Of a stretch of 64,000 nt of DNA, positions 53,743 through 62,622 are shown one piece after another; positions within the stretch are counted from its first letter, which is position 1; every line of letters starts with the position of its first letter. The stretch is taken from contig NZ_JAGGQW010000017.1 of assembly GCF_018613065.1 (NCBI RefSeq), positions 1 to 64,000 of the forward strand, in the 5' to 3' direction. Source of the stretch: Bacillus sp. ISL-7 (GTDB lineage Bacteria > Bacillota > Bacilli > Bacillales_B > DSM-18226). The translations under genes and the position numbers were made by a program. The notes below the pieces were generated by a model. That model was not told the DNA's origin. It did not search any database and worked only from the letters and a program-made list of their open reading frames with translations.

Positions 53743-54714
53743 TTGCGAAAAGTTCGTTGGGGGATTTTAAGTACTGCTGAAATTGCAAGAACGCAGGTAA
53801 TTCCAGCTATCATTCAAGCTAAAAATGCCGAAGTGGCAGCAATCTCAAGTTCCAGTGGCCGCGGAAGTGAAACAGCATTAGAATTCGGTATTCCCAAATT
53901 ATATAATAGCTATGAAGAACTGTTAAACGACCCGGAAATTGATGCTGTTTATATCCCCCTTCCCAATCACTTGCATAAACATTGGGTAATTGAAGCAGCA
54001 AAGAAAGGAAAACATGTCCTTTGTGAAAAACCGGCAGCTTTAAATGCTGAAGATGCAACCGAAATGGTCAATGTTTGCCGTGAAAACAATGTTAAATTCA
54101 TGGAAGCGTTTATGTATCAGTTTCATCCACAGCATCAACGGGTTAAGGAAATTATTGCTTCGGGGAAAATCGGAGAAGTTAAACTCATGAGATCATCCTT
54201 TTCCTTTCTTCTGGAACAAAAAGACGGAAATATTCGAATGGATAAGGAAAAAGGCGGCGGAAGCCTATACGATATTGGAAGCTACTGTATTCACGCGATT
54301 CGTTTTATTTTAGATTCAGAACCGGTAGCAGTAGAAGTCCATGGAGAAATAGATTCTAAAACCGGAGTTGATCTGTCAGCGGTATGTGTATTAAAGCTTG
54401 AAAATGGGGTTAAAGCGATTTTTGATTGCAGCTTTGAGATGGCTTTTAGAAATGAATATGAAATTATCGGAACAAAAGGTAGAATCATTGTCCCGAGAGC
54501 TTTCCGTCCGGATATTAATGGCGGAGAAGGTATCATTATTGTTCAAAACGATTCAGTTGAAACAATGGAAAGAATTCATGGATATTTATATTTGATGGAA
54601 ATTGAACATTTTTCCAATGCCATTTTGGAAGATTCGCCTATCATGTATACCGGAGAAAGTATAATAAAAAATATGCGTGTGATTGATGCATTTTACCAAG
54701 CACTAATAAATTAA
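53743..54714 (+). CDS. Gfo/Idh/MocA-family oxidoreductase (copy 2)
   Basis: 323-aa paralogue of the protein at 27866-28858. Rossmann start RWGILSTAEIARTQVIPAI, YIPLPNHLHKHWVIEAAKKGKHVLCEKPAALN with the EKP lysine, and GGGSLYDIGSYCIHAIR. TTG 53743 has AGGAGGG 7 nt upstream; TTG 53737 would be too close to it. Last gene of the xylFGH transcript, so a dehydrogenase of this type is co-expressed with the importer. Confidence 0.86.
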   Translation: MRKVRWGILSTAEIARTQVIPAIIQAKNAEVAAISSSSGRGSETALEFGIPKLYNSYEELLNDPEIDAVYIPLPNHLHKHWVIEAAKKGKHVLCEKPAALNAEDATEMVNVCRENNVKFMEAFMYQFHPQHQRVKEIIASGKIGEVKLMRSSFSFLLEQKDGNIRMDKEKGGGSLYDIGSYCIHAIRFILDSEPVAVEVHGEIDSKTGVDLSAVCVLKLENGVKAIFDCSFEMAFRNEYEIIGTKGRIIVPRAFRPDINGGEGIIIVQNDSVETMERIHGYLYLMEIEHFSNAILEDSPIMYTGESIIKNMRVIDAFYQALIN

Positions 54715-54779
54715 GATTCTGATTTTAGTTGCTATGAGAGCCATTTTTTATCCTGATGGTCACGAAATCAACATACGGA

Positions 54780-54816
54780 ACTCACTTTTTGGTATCCCCA
54801 AAAAGTGAGTATTTTT
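54780..54816 (+). terminator. Terminator of xylFGH operon
   Basis: ACTCACTTTTTGG / CCAAAAAGTGAGT perfect stem then ATTTTTG. Confidence 0.85.
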
Positions 54817-54895
54817 GTTTTAAATTCAATTTTTTATGTCAGCCAAAATAGAGCATAGAAATAGATTAAGGTAAAAGTGGGGAAGTATATAGTTA

Positions 54896-54937
54896 AAAGT
54901 CGTGTGGAAATGAAAAAACTTCCACACGATTTTTTCT
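54896..54937 (+). terminator. Second strong hairpin
   Basis: GTCGTGTGGAA / TTCCACACGAT with T6 following. No gene lies between this and the previous terminator, so it probably belonged to a lost gene. Confidence 0.7.
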
Positions 54938-55007
54938 TTAAAACATGATTAGTAGTGTCCCTATTCAATGAAAAAACACAGTATTTTTGATTGTTGAAAA
55001 TAAATTA

Positions 55008-55240
55008 CTATTCGGATAAATCCCGGTGATCAACAGGGGACCACCAAATTTGGAATTTCCCACTATCGTAAAGCAATCCCAACATGTATAAAAGTCCATC
55101 ATAATAGCGTGCGTGACCGGATGGAATATCAGTATTCCAAAGTTGATTTACGAATTCCAGCTCAGCTTGTTGGCTTTAGTAGCTGAAATGGCAGACGTTG
55201 CATTCATTGACACGAGGCCCGGTGAGTGTTGCTGTGGTTC
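55008..55240 (-). pseudogene. GH8 exo-oligoxylanase (Rex) C-terminal remnant
   Basis: On the minus strand: HSPGLVSMNATSAISATKANK and, after a frameshift, LEFVNQLWNTDIPSGHARYY, then DGLLYMLGLLYDSGKFQIWW and a stop. This matches the C-terminus of reducing-end xylose-releasing exo-oligoxylanases (GH8). The N-terminal catalytic part is absent. A XylR operator remains at 55271-55295. Confidence 0.7.
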
Positions 55241-55270
55241 ATACCCCCGACAAAAACGCTTTCATTTTAG

Positions 55271-55295
55271 ATAGTTTGTATACCGAACAAACTAA
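55271..55295. promoter_or_regulatory. XylR operator without an intact gene
   Basis: TAGTTTG...CAAACTAA, near-perfect 25-bp operator. No intact gene starts nearby on either strand, so its original target was probably deleted. Confidence 0.75.
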
Positions 55296-55668
55296 TTAAA
55301 GTACTATATAATTTTAATAATTCTGGATCTTTTTATCAATGGGAAGTCCGAATCATTTTCTTTGGAATTCTCATAGTCTATAAGTTTGGAAAATATTAGT
55401 ACTTTCGTATTACCATAATTTGATAAGATGGAACATTGTCACCAGGCTTCCTTTAATGAATAGAAAAACTGCTGCTAGATGAAATATTACAGAGGATTTG
55501 AGTTTAGTTGCCAAGGTTTAATAGATAGAGGGTCATGGTTCTGCAAACTTTGTTTTGGTCAAAGCAGTAAGGTCTTGAAAGGATAGTTCTAATGCGGAAG
55601 GATTCTCGCTTTGAGGGTCGGTAAACGCAGCCTAGCATGGCTTAAGGCAGGCCAATTCATATCATTTG
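55296..55668. other. Intergenic, no recognisable gene
   Basis: Sequence between the orphan operator and the next terminator, without a credible frame; probably decayed coding DNA. Confidence 0.4.
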
Positions 55669-55710
55669 TACAAACCCACTCTTTTTCATCTGAGTGGGTT
55701 TGTATTTTTT
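55669..55710 (+). terminator. Strong plus-strand terminator
   Basis: TACAAACCCACTC / GAGTGGGTTTGTA with T6. It reads on the plus strand, converging on the transporter gene. Confidence 0.8.
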
Positions 55711-55735
55711 ATAGAATCTATTTATGACTCACAGT

Positions 55736-57235
55736 TCAGATGGTTTTTGCTTTGGCACGAGAAGCATCGAGTTGCTTATTGATATCTACGACGTCTTTAT
55801 CTGAAAGCGGGTAAAAAGCCATAACAATCATTGAAACGATAGCAAGCGCTGCTGGAATCCAGATAGCTGTGATATTGATACCGGAAAGAGCACTTGCTGT
55901 TTGCTTCGCCGCATTTCCATCAAAACCGTAAGCCGCAAGGAACCAGAGCGGAATGGCACCACCAAGAGTGAAGCCTATCTTGAAGAAGAGACCCATGATC
56001 GCGTTGATGATAGCAGCGTTACGTTTGCCAGACTTCATTTCACCATAAGAGACAACTTCAGGAACGAGTGCCCACATGAAACCAGTTGCTGAAGTAAGAC
56101 CCCATTGTTTGATGAAGGTTGAAACATAAGCAAGGAAGAGTGAATCATGCATGCCATCTAACGACCATACCCAAGTAAGGATTTCCCCAACAACAAACAT
56201 ACCAAGGAAGAAATGGAAGAATCCCTTTTTACCAAAGATTTTCTTCAATTTTGGCCAGAAAACTGGGAAAGCGATACCAGGGATGGAGGCGATGAGACCT
56301 ACTGCACCCATCCAGTCTGAGTGGTTGACCGTGTATTGGTTAAAGAAGCCATTCACTGTATTCATGAAGAACATGAAGGTGAAAGCAAGCATAAAGAATA
56401 GACCTAGAATAACGAGTGGTTTGTTGTTCTTCAATTCAACGAACAGGTCGTTAGTTTTCACTTCTGCAGATTGTTCCGCAGTTGCGACAACGCGTTCTTT
56501 TGTGAGACGGTAGCAGAAGAACAGCGCCACAGCTCCAAGTACCATGTAAACCATGTAAACCCCAAACCAAGCTTGACTTGCAGATACATCCGTATAAGTA
56601 CCCATGTTGAGCTTGAGACCAAAGAAACCTGTGTCTTTGGGTGAACGGTCTAATGGGGCTGCCATTTGGACAAACATTGGAAACAGTGTGTAAACCAAGA
56701 GGTTAGCAATGTTAGCCAGCATCATACGAGTAGTTGTGATTTTATCTACGGATTCAGGGTCACGTGTGAGTGAAGCATTCAGTGAACCGTAAGGAATGTT
56801 AACCACTGAATAAACCAAGTCGAGCAGGAAGTAAGTGATAAAGGCTATTGGCACTGAACCACGAATTGCTGGAATTGGAACAAAGAGCATCGCTGCTAAG
56901 ATAATAAGTGGAATACCTGCAATCAGAAGCCAAGGACGATATTTTCCGTTCTTGAATGTATGTTTATCGACGTAGGTACCAACCATCGGATCCCAGAATA
57001 CGTTGACGATACGGACAAACAAGAAGATGAACCCAGCTGCTGCCGTACCAATGGCATTAACAGTAGTCAGATAGAGAGCCAGGAATCCTCCGACTGTACC
57101 AAATACGAGGTTTTGGGCAAAGTCCCCAAGACCGTAACCGATCCGTTCAGAAAGGCTGAGCTTATGGTACTCGTTTTGTTGTATGTTTTGTGTGTTTTTG
57201 TTCATTTGTTTAACTGTTGATTCCATTAAAGCCAT
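55736..57235 (-). CDS. xynP: GPH-family xyloside symporter (XynP-like)
   Basis: 499-aa sugar:cation symporter of the glycoside-pentoside-hexuronide family with 12 predicted helices. Marks: SLSERIGYGLGDFAQNLVFGT, the DPMVGTYVDKH loop with KYRPWLLIAGIP, and the late PEVVSYGEMKSGKRNAAI segment. It resembles B. subtilis XynP/YnaJ and likely imports beta-xylosides. AAAGGAG precedes the ATG by 8 nt. Two XylR-like operators and a cre-like site lie upstream, and a truncated xylR is divergent to it. Confidence 0.9.
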   Translation of the reverse strand: MALMESTVKQMNKNTQNIQQNEYHKLSLSERIGYGLGDFAQNLVFGTVGGFLALYLTTVNAIGTAAAGFIFLFVRIVNVFWDPMVGTYVDKHTFKNGKYRPWLLIAGIPLIILAAMLFVPIPAIRGSVPIAFITYFLLDLVYSVVNIPYGSLNASLTRDPESVDKITTTRMMLANIANLLVYTLFPMFVQMAAPLDRSPKDTGFFGLKLNMGTYTDVSASQAWFGVYMVYMVLGAVALFFCYRLTKERVVATAEQSAEVKTNDLFVELKNNKPLVILGLFFMLAFTFMFFMNTVNGFFNQYTVNHSDWMGAVGLIASIPGIAFPVFWPKLKKIFGKKGFFHFFLGMFVVGEILTWVWSLDGMHDSLFLAYVSTFIKQWGLTSATGFMWALVPEVVSYGEMKSGKRNAAIINAIMGLFFKIGFTLGGAIPLWFLAAYGFDGNAAKQTASALSGINITAIWIPAALAIVSMIVMAFYPLSDKDVVDINKQLDASRAKAKTI

Positions 57236-57521
57236 GTCACAATCTCCTTTTCAGTTAAATTATAAATCACTTATCCGCTTACATTAATAGATATTGGTAA
57301 TATAGTCTCTTTGAAAAAATGAGCCTCTCAAATCTTTTTTAGACAAGGAATTAGCGTTAACCGCTTTCAGAGATGGTTAGAAAATTGGAAACCCTTTTAA
57401 CAAACCCCATAAAAATAGGTAAACACTTTATAAAGTGAATTGCTGCATTCACTACCTATCTAGAAATATTTCATTATAAGTAAAGTCTTATTTATTGTTA
57501 AAAAACAATCATTTTCCTGCA

Positions 57522-57546
57522 TAGTTTGTTTACGTAGATAAACTAA
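57522..57546 (-). promoter_or_regulatory. XylR operator (xynP)
   Basis: TAGTTTGTTTACGTAGATAAACTAA type site with TAGTTT...AAACTA arms. Confidence 0.8.
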
Positions 57547-57719
57547 GAAGATGTTTTATATCCTAAATTTTAATCATCCTATACAAAACTTCAAATCATG
57601 CAGCTGGTAAAAATATTGCGTTTATTTTGCTTTAAATCCGTTTTCCACCTCTTTAACTAGTAATTTCATTTTGAAACCGTCTACACTTTATCATTTAAAA
57701 AAATAAAACTACTTTAAAC

Positions 57720-57748
57720 TTTGTTTGTTTATCGGATAAACCAAACTG
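57720..57748. promoter_or_regulatory. XylR operator-like site (truncated xylR)
   Basis: TTTGTTTGTTTATCGGATAAACCAAAC, weaker palindrome in the position expected for the autoregulatory operator of the divergent xylR. Confidence 0.6.
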
Positions 57749-57881
57749 TGAGTTTATACTACCACATGTTTTTTAAATGAACAATATACAAGTTTATAAA
57801 TTTTTACGATATAATAAAAAATAATTAAGTAAAGGAATAAATACATTGAATCGATAAACAAATAAAGAGAGGAGGAGACTC

Positions 57882-58052
57882 GTGAAATTAGCAGATCAAA
57901 ACTATATAAAATTGCATAGCCAACAAGTTATTCTGAGTACCATTATTAATCACTACCCGATTTCCAGGGCAAAACTCTCGGAATTAACGAACCTGAACAA
58001 AGCAACCGTTTCTTTGCAAACGTATTCATTAATCGAAAAACATCTCGTTTAA
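57882..58052 (+). pseudogene. xylR: XylR copy 3, truncated after the HTH
   Basis: 56 codons from GTG behind AGAGGAGGA: KLADQNYIKLHSQQVILSTI and PISRAKLSELTNLNKATVS, the N-terminal winged-helix part of a XylR more like that of B. megaterium/B. subtilis than the two intact copies here. It ends KHLV and a stop; the ROK domain is gone. It could still make a small DNA-binding peptide. A tRNA-like sequence begins 60 bp later. Confidence 0.82.
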
Positions 58053-58114
58053 AGAGGATACTTTATCAAGACTTGAGGGTACATCAAAGTACCAGAAAAA
58101 CAGGTGTCAGCAAA

Positions 58115-58178
58115 CTTCAAAACTGATTGAGAGGCGCGTGTCGTCTCTGGTAGGTTCGATTCCTAGACAATCCTGCCA
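58115..58178 (+). tRNA. selC: tRNA-Sec-like 3' half (possible attachment site remnant)
   Basis: The sequence from the anticodon-loop-like CTTCAAAA (anticodon TCA if tRNA-Sec) runs through ACTGA, a perfect 7-bp long variable arm (AGAGGCG-cgtgt-CGTCTCT) and a T arm with GGTTCGATTCC, to an acceptor 3' strand ending GCCA. A long variable arm, UCA anticodon and this T loop are together typical of bacterial tRNA-Sec. The 5' half (acceptor 5' strand, D arm) is not recognisable upstream. Integrases often duplicate exactly this 3' half of a tRNA gene, so it may be an att site left by an integrated element. Not a functional tRNA as it stands. Confidence 0.5.
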
Positions 58179-58208
58179 AGCTGAATAACATAGTGGATTC
58201 CTTATAAA

Positions 58209-58240
58209 TAAAGATCAAGCAATACCTGGTCTTTTTTTTC
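58209..58240 (+). terminator. Terminator after tRNA-like sequence
   Basis: AAGATCAAG...CTGGTCTT followed by T8. Confidence 0.6.
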
Positions 58241-58327
58241 GTATTAATAATGACACTGATATTATGAAGACAAACAAAAGGCAGGTCGCATTGACTTGAA
58301 CATAGGCTTCCTAACTCGACGCCCTCT

Positions 58328-58376
58328 GATTATCTATGGGAGAAGAAAGGCATTGTGCCTTTTCTGAAAGTCGATC
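58328..58376 (+). pseudogene. Class I fructose-bisphosphate aldolase remnant
   Basis: DYLWEKKGIVPFLKVD matches the conserved N-terminal segment of bacterial class I fructose-bisphosphate aldolase. Nothing else of the gene is left. Confidence 0.5.
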
Positions 58377-58428
58377 GATGCTGTCCAAATACAAAATTTA
58401 TGAAGCATCGATCAAATAAAGGACAACC

Positions 58429-58472
58429 GAAAAACGACCTCGAGCTTGATTAAGAGCTTGCGGTCGTTTTTC
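58429..58472. terminator. Bidirectional terminator
   Basis: GAAAAACGACC / GGTCGTTTTTC with an inner AGCTTGATTAAGAGCTT loop stem. Confidence 0.8.
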
Positions 58473-58842
58473 GTATGAGTGGAACAAATTATTAACTATT
58501 AAAAAGGGCTAAAAGAGAGTGGAAATAAACTTGAGCAGAAGTAAAAGAATTAAAAGTGACTATTTTTCTTGATGCATACGATATTTGTGGTGCAGAAGAA
58601 TGCTCATCACTCAGTATTAATGGAACTTTAAGTCCAAGAAATGCCAGTAGGACAGTAAAAAGAAATCTTCGAGTAAAATATCTTGCTAATTATCTCTAGC
58701 TTGAGAAAATACAATCTGAGATAAATATCAGGCAACATAAAGGATAGTTTTAAATAAACATATTAGTAATGAAAAAATAACCGCCCAGCATCAGAATTGC
58801 GGATCTTGTCTCAATATTAGTTAGAAAAGGAGGGATTGTTTG
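58473..58842. other. Intergenic with gene debris
   Basis: A short frame around 58555-58700 (IFLDAYDICGAEECSSLSIN, then LSPRNASRTVKRN) has no start or ribosome site and is not recognised. An AGGAGGGA ribosome site precedes the next gene. Confidence 0.4.
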
Positions 58843-60435
58843 ATGGTATGGACTATTTTTATCTTTCTATTGATTGTGTTTATTGTAGGACCGATTGCCT
58901 TGCTTTTGTGGTTAAATTTTTTAGCAAAGAAACCACAGCATTCGATTATCAGAGCACACCCTTATTTGGGATGGATGCGCTACTTGTTAGAAAAGATTGG
59001 CCCGGAATTCAGGCAATATTGGTTTGATGATGACAATAGTGGCAAACCATTTTCACGAACAGATTTTTTAGGGATTGTTTTTTCTGCCAAATATCGAAGT
59101 GACCTTTTAAGCTTCGGTTCCAAACGTGACTTTGATAAGCCTGGTTATTATATTGCGAATGGTTTGTTTCCCCTATTAAATGAAGAATTAAGGGTTGGCA
59201 ATCAAGAAAAAGTCCATTCCATGAAATATAAAATCGATCATGAAGGATTGTTTACTCGTCACGAACAGCTTGAAAAGGACCAAACAACACGTTGGCTTTA
59301 CCATGAGGAAGATGCCATAATCGTTGGCGGTGATCGGAAATTTCCATGGAGACTTCGCGGTCCATTTGGTGCCTCTGCCACATCTTACGGAGCAGTCGGC
59401 GAAAACTATATACTTTCAACAGGTCATGGCAGCCGTTTGGCAGGCGGTTCATGGATTAATACGGGGGAGGGCGGAGTTGCACCAGAGCATTTAGAAAGTG
59501 GTGTAGATGTGGTCGCTCAAATTGGCCCTGGTTTATTTGGTTTTCGCGATGATGAGGGGAATTTTTCTATTGATGAATTTAAGTTTAAAGCCCAGGAGCC
59601 GAATATAAAAGCATTTGAGCTTAAATTCGGCCAAGGAGCAAAAATCCGTGGCGGACATCTGGAGGGGTCAAAGGTTACAACGAAGGTAGCAAACATTCGT
59701 AAAGTTCCAGTGGGGAAAACCATTAATTCACCAAATCGCTTTCCATTTTTGCATAATGTGCTCGAAACGTTGCAGTTTATCAAAATGCTGCAAGATGAAG
59801 GTGGAAAACCTGTCGGAATCAAAATTGTCGTTGGATATCCATCCAGCTTGGATAAATTTTTCGAGGCCATGAATAATCTTAGGATTTATCCGGACTTTAT
59901 TACGGTTGATGGCGGAGAAGGTGGAACAGGCGCCACTTACAAATCAATGGCAGATACAATGGGGCTTCCTTTATATCCTGCTTTAATTGCGGTTGTTGAT
60001 AAGGCCTATCAGTTTGGTCTACGAAATAAGCTGAAAATTTTTGCTTCAGGAAAGTTAATTTCAGCCGATAAAATTGCTATTGCCCTTGCGATCGGTGCAG
60101 ATGCCGTGAACTCTGCGCGAGGATTTATGATTGCTAACGGCTGTATAATGGCTCTTCAATGCCATACAGGTAAATGCCCTACGGGCGTAACGACCACCGA
60201 TCCAAAATATCAAGAAGCACTTGTGCTAGAGGAAAAGAAATGGCGAGTCATGAACTACATCATTAATGTACGTCAAGGTTTGTTTGCCTTAGCTGCGGCT
60301 TGTGGCATTGATAGCCCCCGTGAATTCACTCGTGATCACATTGTATTTAAAGATGTCGATGGAAAAATAAAAAGGTTATCAGAACTGTTTCCAATTCCTG
60401 ATTCTTCGGATGAATTATTAAAAAGAACTTTATAG
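58843..60435 (+). CDS. FMN-binding glutamate synthase-like protein (YerD-like)
   Basis: 530-aa protein with an N-terminal membrane helix (about 3-26) followed by the FMN-binding barrel of the glutamate synthase large subunit. Segments: RGPFGASATSYGAVGENYI, GEGGVAPEHLESGVDVVAQIG, FGQGAKIRGGHLEGSKVT, DFITVDGGEGGTGATYKSMAD and a Cys-rich NGCIMALQCHTGKCPTGVTT that resembles the Fe-S cluster motif of GltB. It lacks the amidotransferase domain. Length fits B. subtilis YerD (about 525 aa). ATG 58843 has AGGAGGGA 7 nt upstream. Monocistronic. The reaction is not known for this subgroup. Confidence 0.9.
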   Translation: MVWTIFIFLLIVFIVGPIALLLWLNFLAKKPQHSIIRAHPYLGWMRYLLEKIGPEFRQYWFDDDNSGKPFSRTDFLGIVFSAKYRSDLLSFGSKRDFDKPGYYIANGLFPLLNEELRVGNQEKVHSMKYKIDHEGLFTRHEQLEKDQTTRWLYHEEDAIIVGGDRKFPWRLRGPFGASATSYGAVGENYILSTGHGSRLAGGSWINTGEGGVAPEHLESGVDVVAQIGPGLFGFRDDEGNFSIDEFKFKAQEPNIKAFELKFGQGAKIRGGHLEGSKVTTKVANIRKVPVGKTINSPNRFPFLHNVLETLQFIKMLQDEGGKPVGIKIVVGYPSSLDKFFEAMNNLRIYPDFITVDGGEGGTGATYKSMADTMGLPLYPALIAVVDKAYQFGLRNKLKIFASGKLISADKIAIALAIGADAVNSARGFMIANGCIMALQCHTGKCPTGVTTTDPKYQEALVLEEKKWRVMNYIINVRQGLFALAAACGIDSPREFTRDHIVFKDVDGKIKRLSELFPIPDSSDELLKRTL

Positions 60436-61307
60436 TTTAAAAGAAAATGAACGGGATAAGTTAACCCTGTATTTATATTATCTGTTGATGGAAAAACAAT
60501 AGAGGTTTATCAAAAGGTGACAAAAATATTTGGATACTCCAAGAAGACCTGCAAGATAAGTATTTCAAAGCTATTATTGTTCCCATACAGATAGAAGAAG
60601 TCCGTTACCATTTTAACCAGTTTATTATATCAACATTTTCAAACCTACAATTTGTAATCGCTTGACTTTACAACCTTGACGGGATAGGGGTAGAGTCCCA
60701 CATATAGCATCATAACATAGCCTTGGTAACGTTTATCAAGGCTTTTTTTAGTGGTTTCCTAGCATAGGTGCTATTTCAGGATGCAAGTCAGAATAATCTT
60801 TATGGAGAATTTTTCCCAAACCATAACTGAAATGCGAATTAAATTGACTTGTAAGTTAATAAATTAAATAAAAACAATATTTGGAAGTTAGTTGAAAAGA
60901 AGAATCTGCTTCTGCTTCTTATACGGAAAAGGAATAGATTATTGTGATAATAATGAAAAGGAACTAGTAGGAAATGAACTTATCCAATTTTTATATTAAA
61001 ATAGAAAGTATATAACACCGAATTGAGAAATAAAAAGTCTGTGAGACATGGATAAAACTTGGGAGCAATTTTTAAGGATACTATATAAAGAAATGAGAGA
61101 ATCAGATATACTAAAACTAGTGGATTTGATATCAATACAAGTGATGTAATTAGATAAATACTAGTGATACTTCTCATTAAAAATTCATTTGATGTTGATT
61201 TGGCGGGCATTCTTCTGATTTTTTAAACAGCCATTCATTTGCAATTAGGGCATGGAGTCTTCAAAACTGTGTGTTTCTATAAAATTTTACTCATTCATAA
61301 TAGATCA
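60436..61307. other. Intergenic with terminator, no full gene
   Basis: A fragment reading EVRYHFNQFIISTFSNLQF at about 60600-60660 may be gene debris. A terminator lies at 60719-60749. Nothing else is seen. Confidence 0.4.
60719..60749 (+). terminator. Intrinsic terminator
   Basis: AGCCTTG-gtaacgtttat-CAAGGCT then T6. Confidence 0.75.
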
Positions 61308-61344
61308 AAAAAGTTTCGAAAATTATTTTCGAGACTTTTTGTAT
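61308..61344. terminator. AT-rich hairpin terminator
   Basis: AAAAAGTTTCGAAAAT / ATTTTCGAGACTTTTT, near-perfect stem. Confidence 0.6.
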
Positions 61345-61427
61345 TTATGAAGAAATTTTATTCCTTGCAATGGATTGACTTTGATCTATTCAAGCTAGGG
61401 AACGATTGAATATTAATTTTCTTCAAA

Positions 61428-61467
61428 AGATTAATAATATATATTTTGACATATATGTTATTAATCT
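61428..61467. repeat. 17-bp inverted repeat in very AT-rich DNA
   Basis: AGATTAATAATATATAT-tttgac-ATATATGTTATTAATCT, one mismatch. The surrounding 61425-61560 is almost pure A/T. Confidence 0.6.
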
Positions 61468-62379
61468 CATAAATTATATAATTGTTGTTATTATTAATGT
61501 TATAGAATATGACATTATTATTATTAAATATAACATTATTTAATATGAATATTAAAACTCAGAGATAAAAGGTAAGCCGATAGTGAATCTTTAACAATAA
61601 ATGATCTTTTTAAAAGAATAGACAAATATTTGTATATATAATCTTTTTTCTTGAATAATCAAACAATTAACCTACAACGAATTTACATGTATGGTTGTAC
61701 ATAAAAGAAAAGATAAATGCGCTAGAATGCAAATCTCCAACATCCTAAATAAAATAGGGATCTTCTTATATTTAATTTAAACCCATCTTAAGCTTTTAAA
61801 CAGGAGACTTTTATGTAGCACCTCCAGGTCTAACTTTTGCCAAGAGATTAATAACGAAAAACCAAATTCAGAGTATGAAAGCCAGTTGGGCTTAAATATA
61901 GTAAATATTTTGCCCACCTTATTCGGGTTAAGATACCAAAATTGAATATTGTTCCATATGATTATTATAGCTACAGATGATTTTTTTCAACCTTTTCAAG
62001 AGACGTTGAACGCCTACAAGAGACGTTGATCGTCTATAGCAAGATGTAGCAAATTGTTGTGGTGACGAAGATGAGTCTTCATCTTTCCTGTAATGTAAAA
62101 GAACGTTCCATGCCTAAGTGAGAACGTCCCTTTTTTTGTGTCACAAAACAGTTGTTGGTGTGAGAGAGGTGCATACAACATGGAGAAAAAATAGCCCTTA
62201 AGAACAGTTCTTAAGGGCTTCAAACAATATATAAAAGGGGGTCAGTGAAAAAGTTTTTCACTTCATGTTTATTATCTTAAATTATCAAACTTAACTAATT
62301 CTTAATTTTAATGGAGTTAGGAACTCCATTTTGAATGTAAAGCTTGGCCTCTGATGTAGGTTGAAAAGGAGGAGAACTT
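61468..62379. other. Intergenic, AT-rich, small repeats
   Basis: No gene seen. Contains two tandem 20-bp units at 61997-62036 (CAAGAGACGTTGA-CG-CTA) and a minus-strand terminator at 62193-62219. Confidence 0.5.
62188..62220 (-). terminator. Minus-strand terminator-type hairpin
   Basis: AGCCCTTAAGAAC-a-GTTCTTAAGGGCT, perfect palindrome with a T6 run on the minus strand. No minus-strand gene is evident upstream. Confidence 0.6.
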
Positions 62380-62577
62380 ATGATGAGAATCAAAAATTAT
62401 CTCTCGTCTTATATACTGATGATCAAGAGCAAAGTTTCAGAGGATTTAATATCCGGCCCAATTAATTGGCTGCTCTTCAAGAAATCCTGGAACAACGATC
62501 CTATCATGCCTTGCTCACTAAACCGGAAAAGATTGGAGGGTGTAAAATTCCATTGGAAACACCGTATTCTCTATTAA
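62380..62577 (+). pseudogene. Decayed small gene 1
   Basis: AAAGGAGGAG ribosome site and ATG, then the frame breaks: the better coding signal continues in another frame as TDDQEQSFRGF, LAALQEILEQRSYHALLTKP and EKIGGCKIPLETPYSLLIKR. Not recognised. It forms a row with two more broken genes. Confidence 0.4.
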
Positions 62578-62622
62578 TCAAAAGAATTGAGAAAAGAAAA
62601 AGTTAAAGTGTAGGAGGAATAC

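Larger units (their letters stand above)
57236..57881. promoter_or_regulatory. Regulatory region between xynP and truncated xylR
   Basis: 645 bp divergent region with operators at 57522-57546 and 57720-57748 and a cre-like TGAAACCGTCTACA at 57672-57685 (one mismatch). The long xynP leader from 57236 to about 57480 holds no gene. Confidence 0.6.

Noticed and set aside
57367..57382. Additional cre site in the xynP leader
   Set aside because: TGAAAGCGGTTAAC on the minus strand misses the terminal CA positions of the consensus.
58055..58178. Complete functional tRNA-Sec gene
   Set aside because: AGGAT at 58055 could pair with ATCCT of the 3' end, but the span is 124 nt, there is no D arm and the anticodon 5' stem does not pair. 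Only the 3' half is credible.
61997..62036. Two 20-bp tandem units as a CRISPR or iteron array
   Set aside because: Just two units directly adjacent with no spacers and no replication or cas genes nearby.
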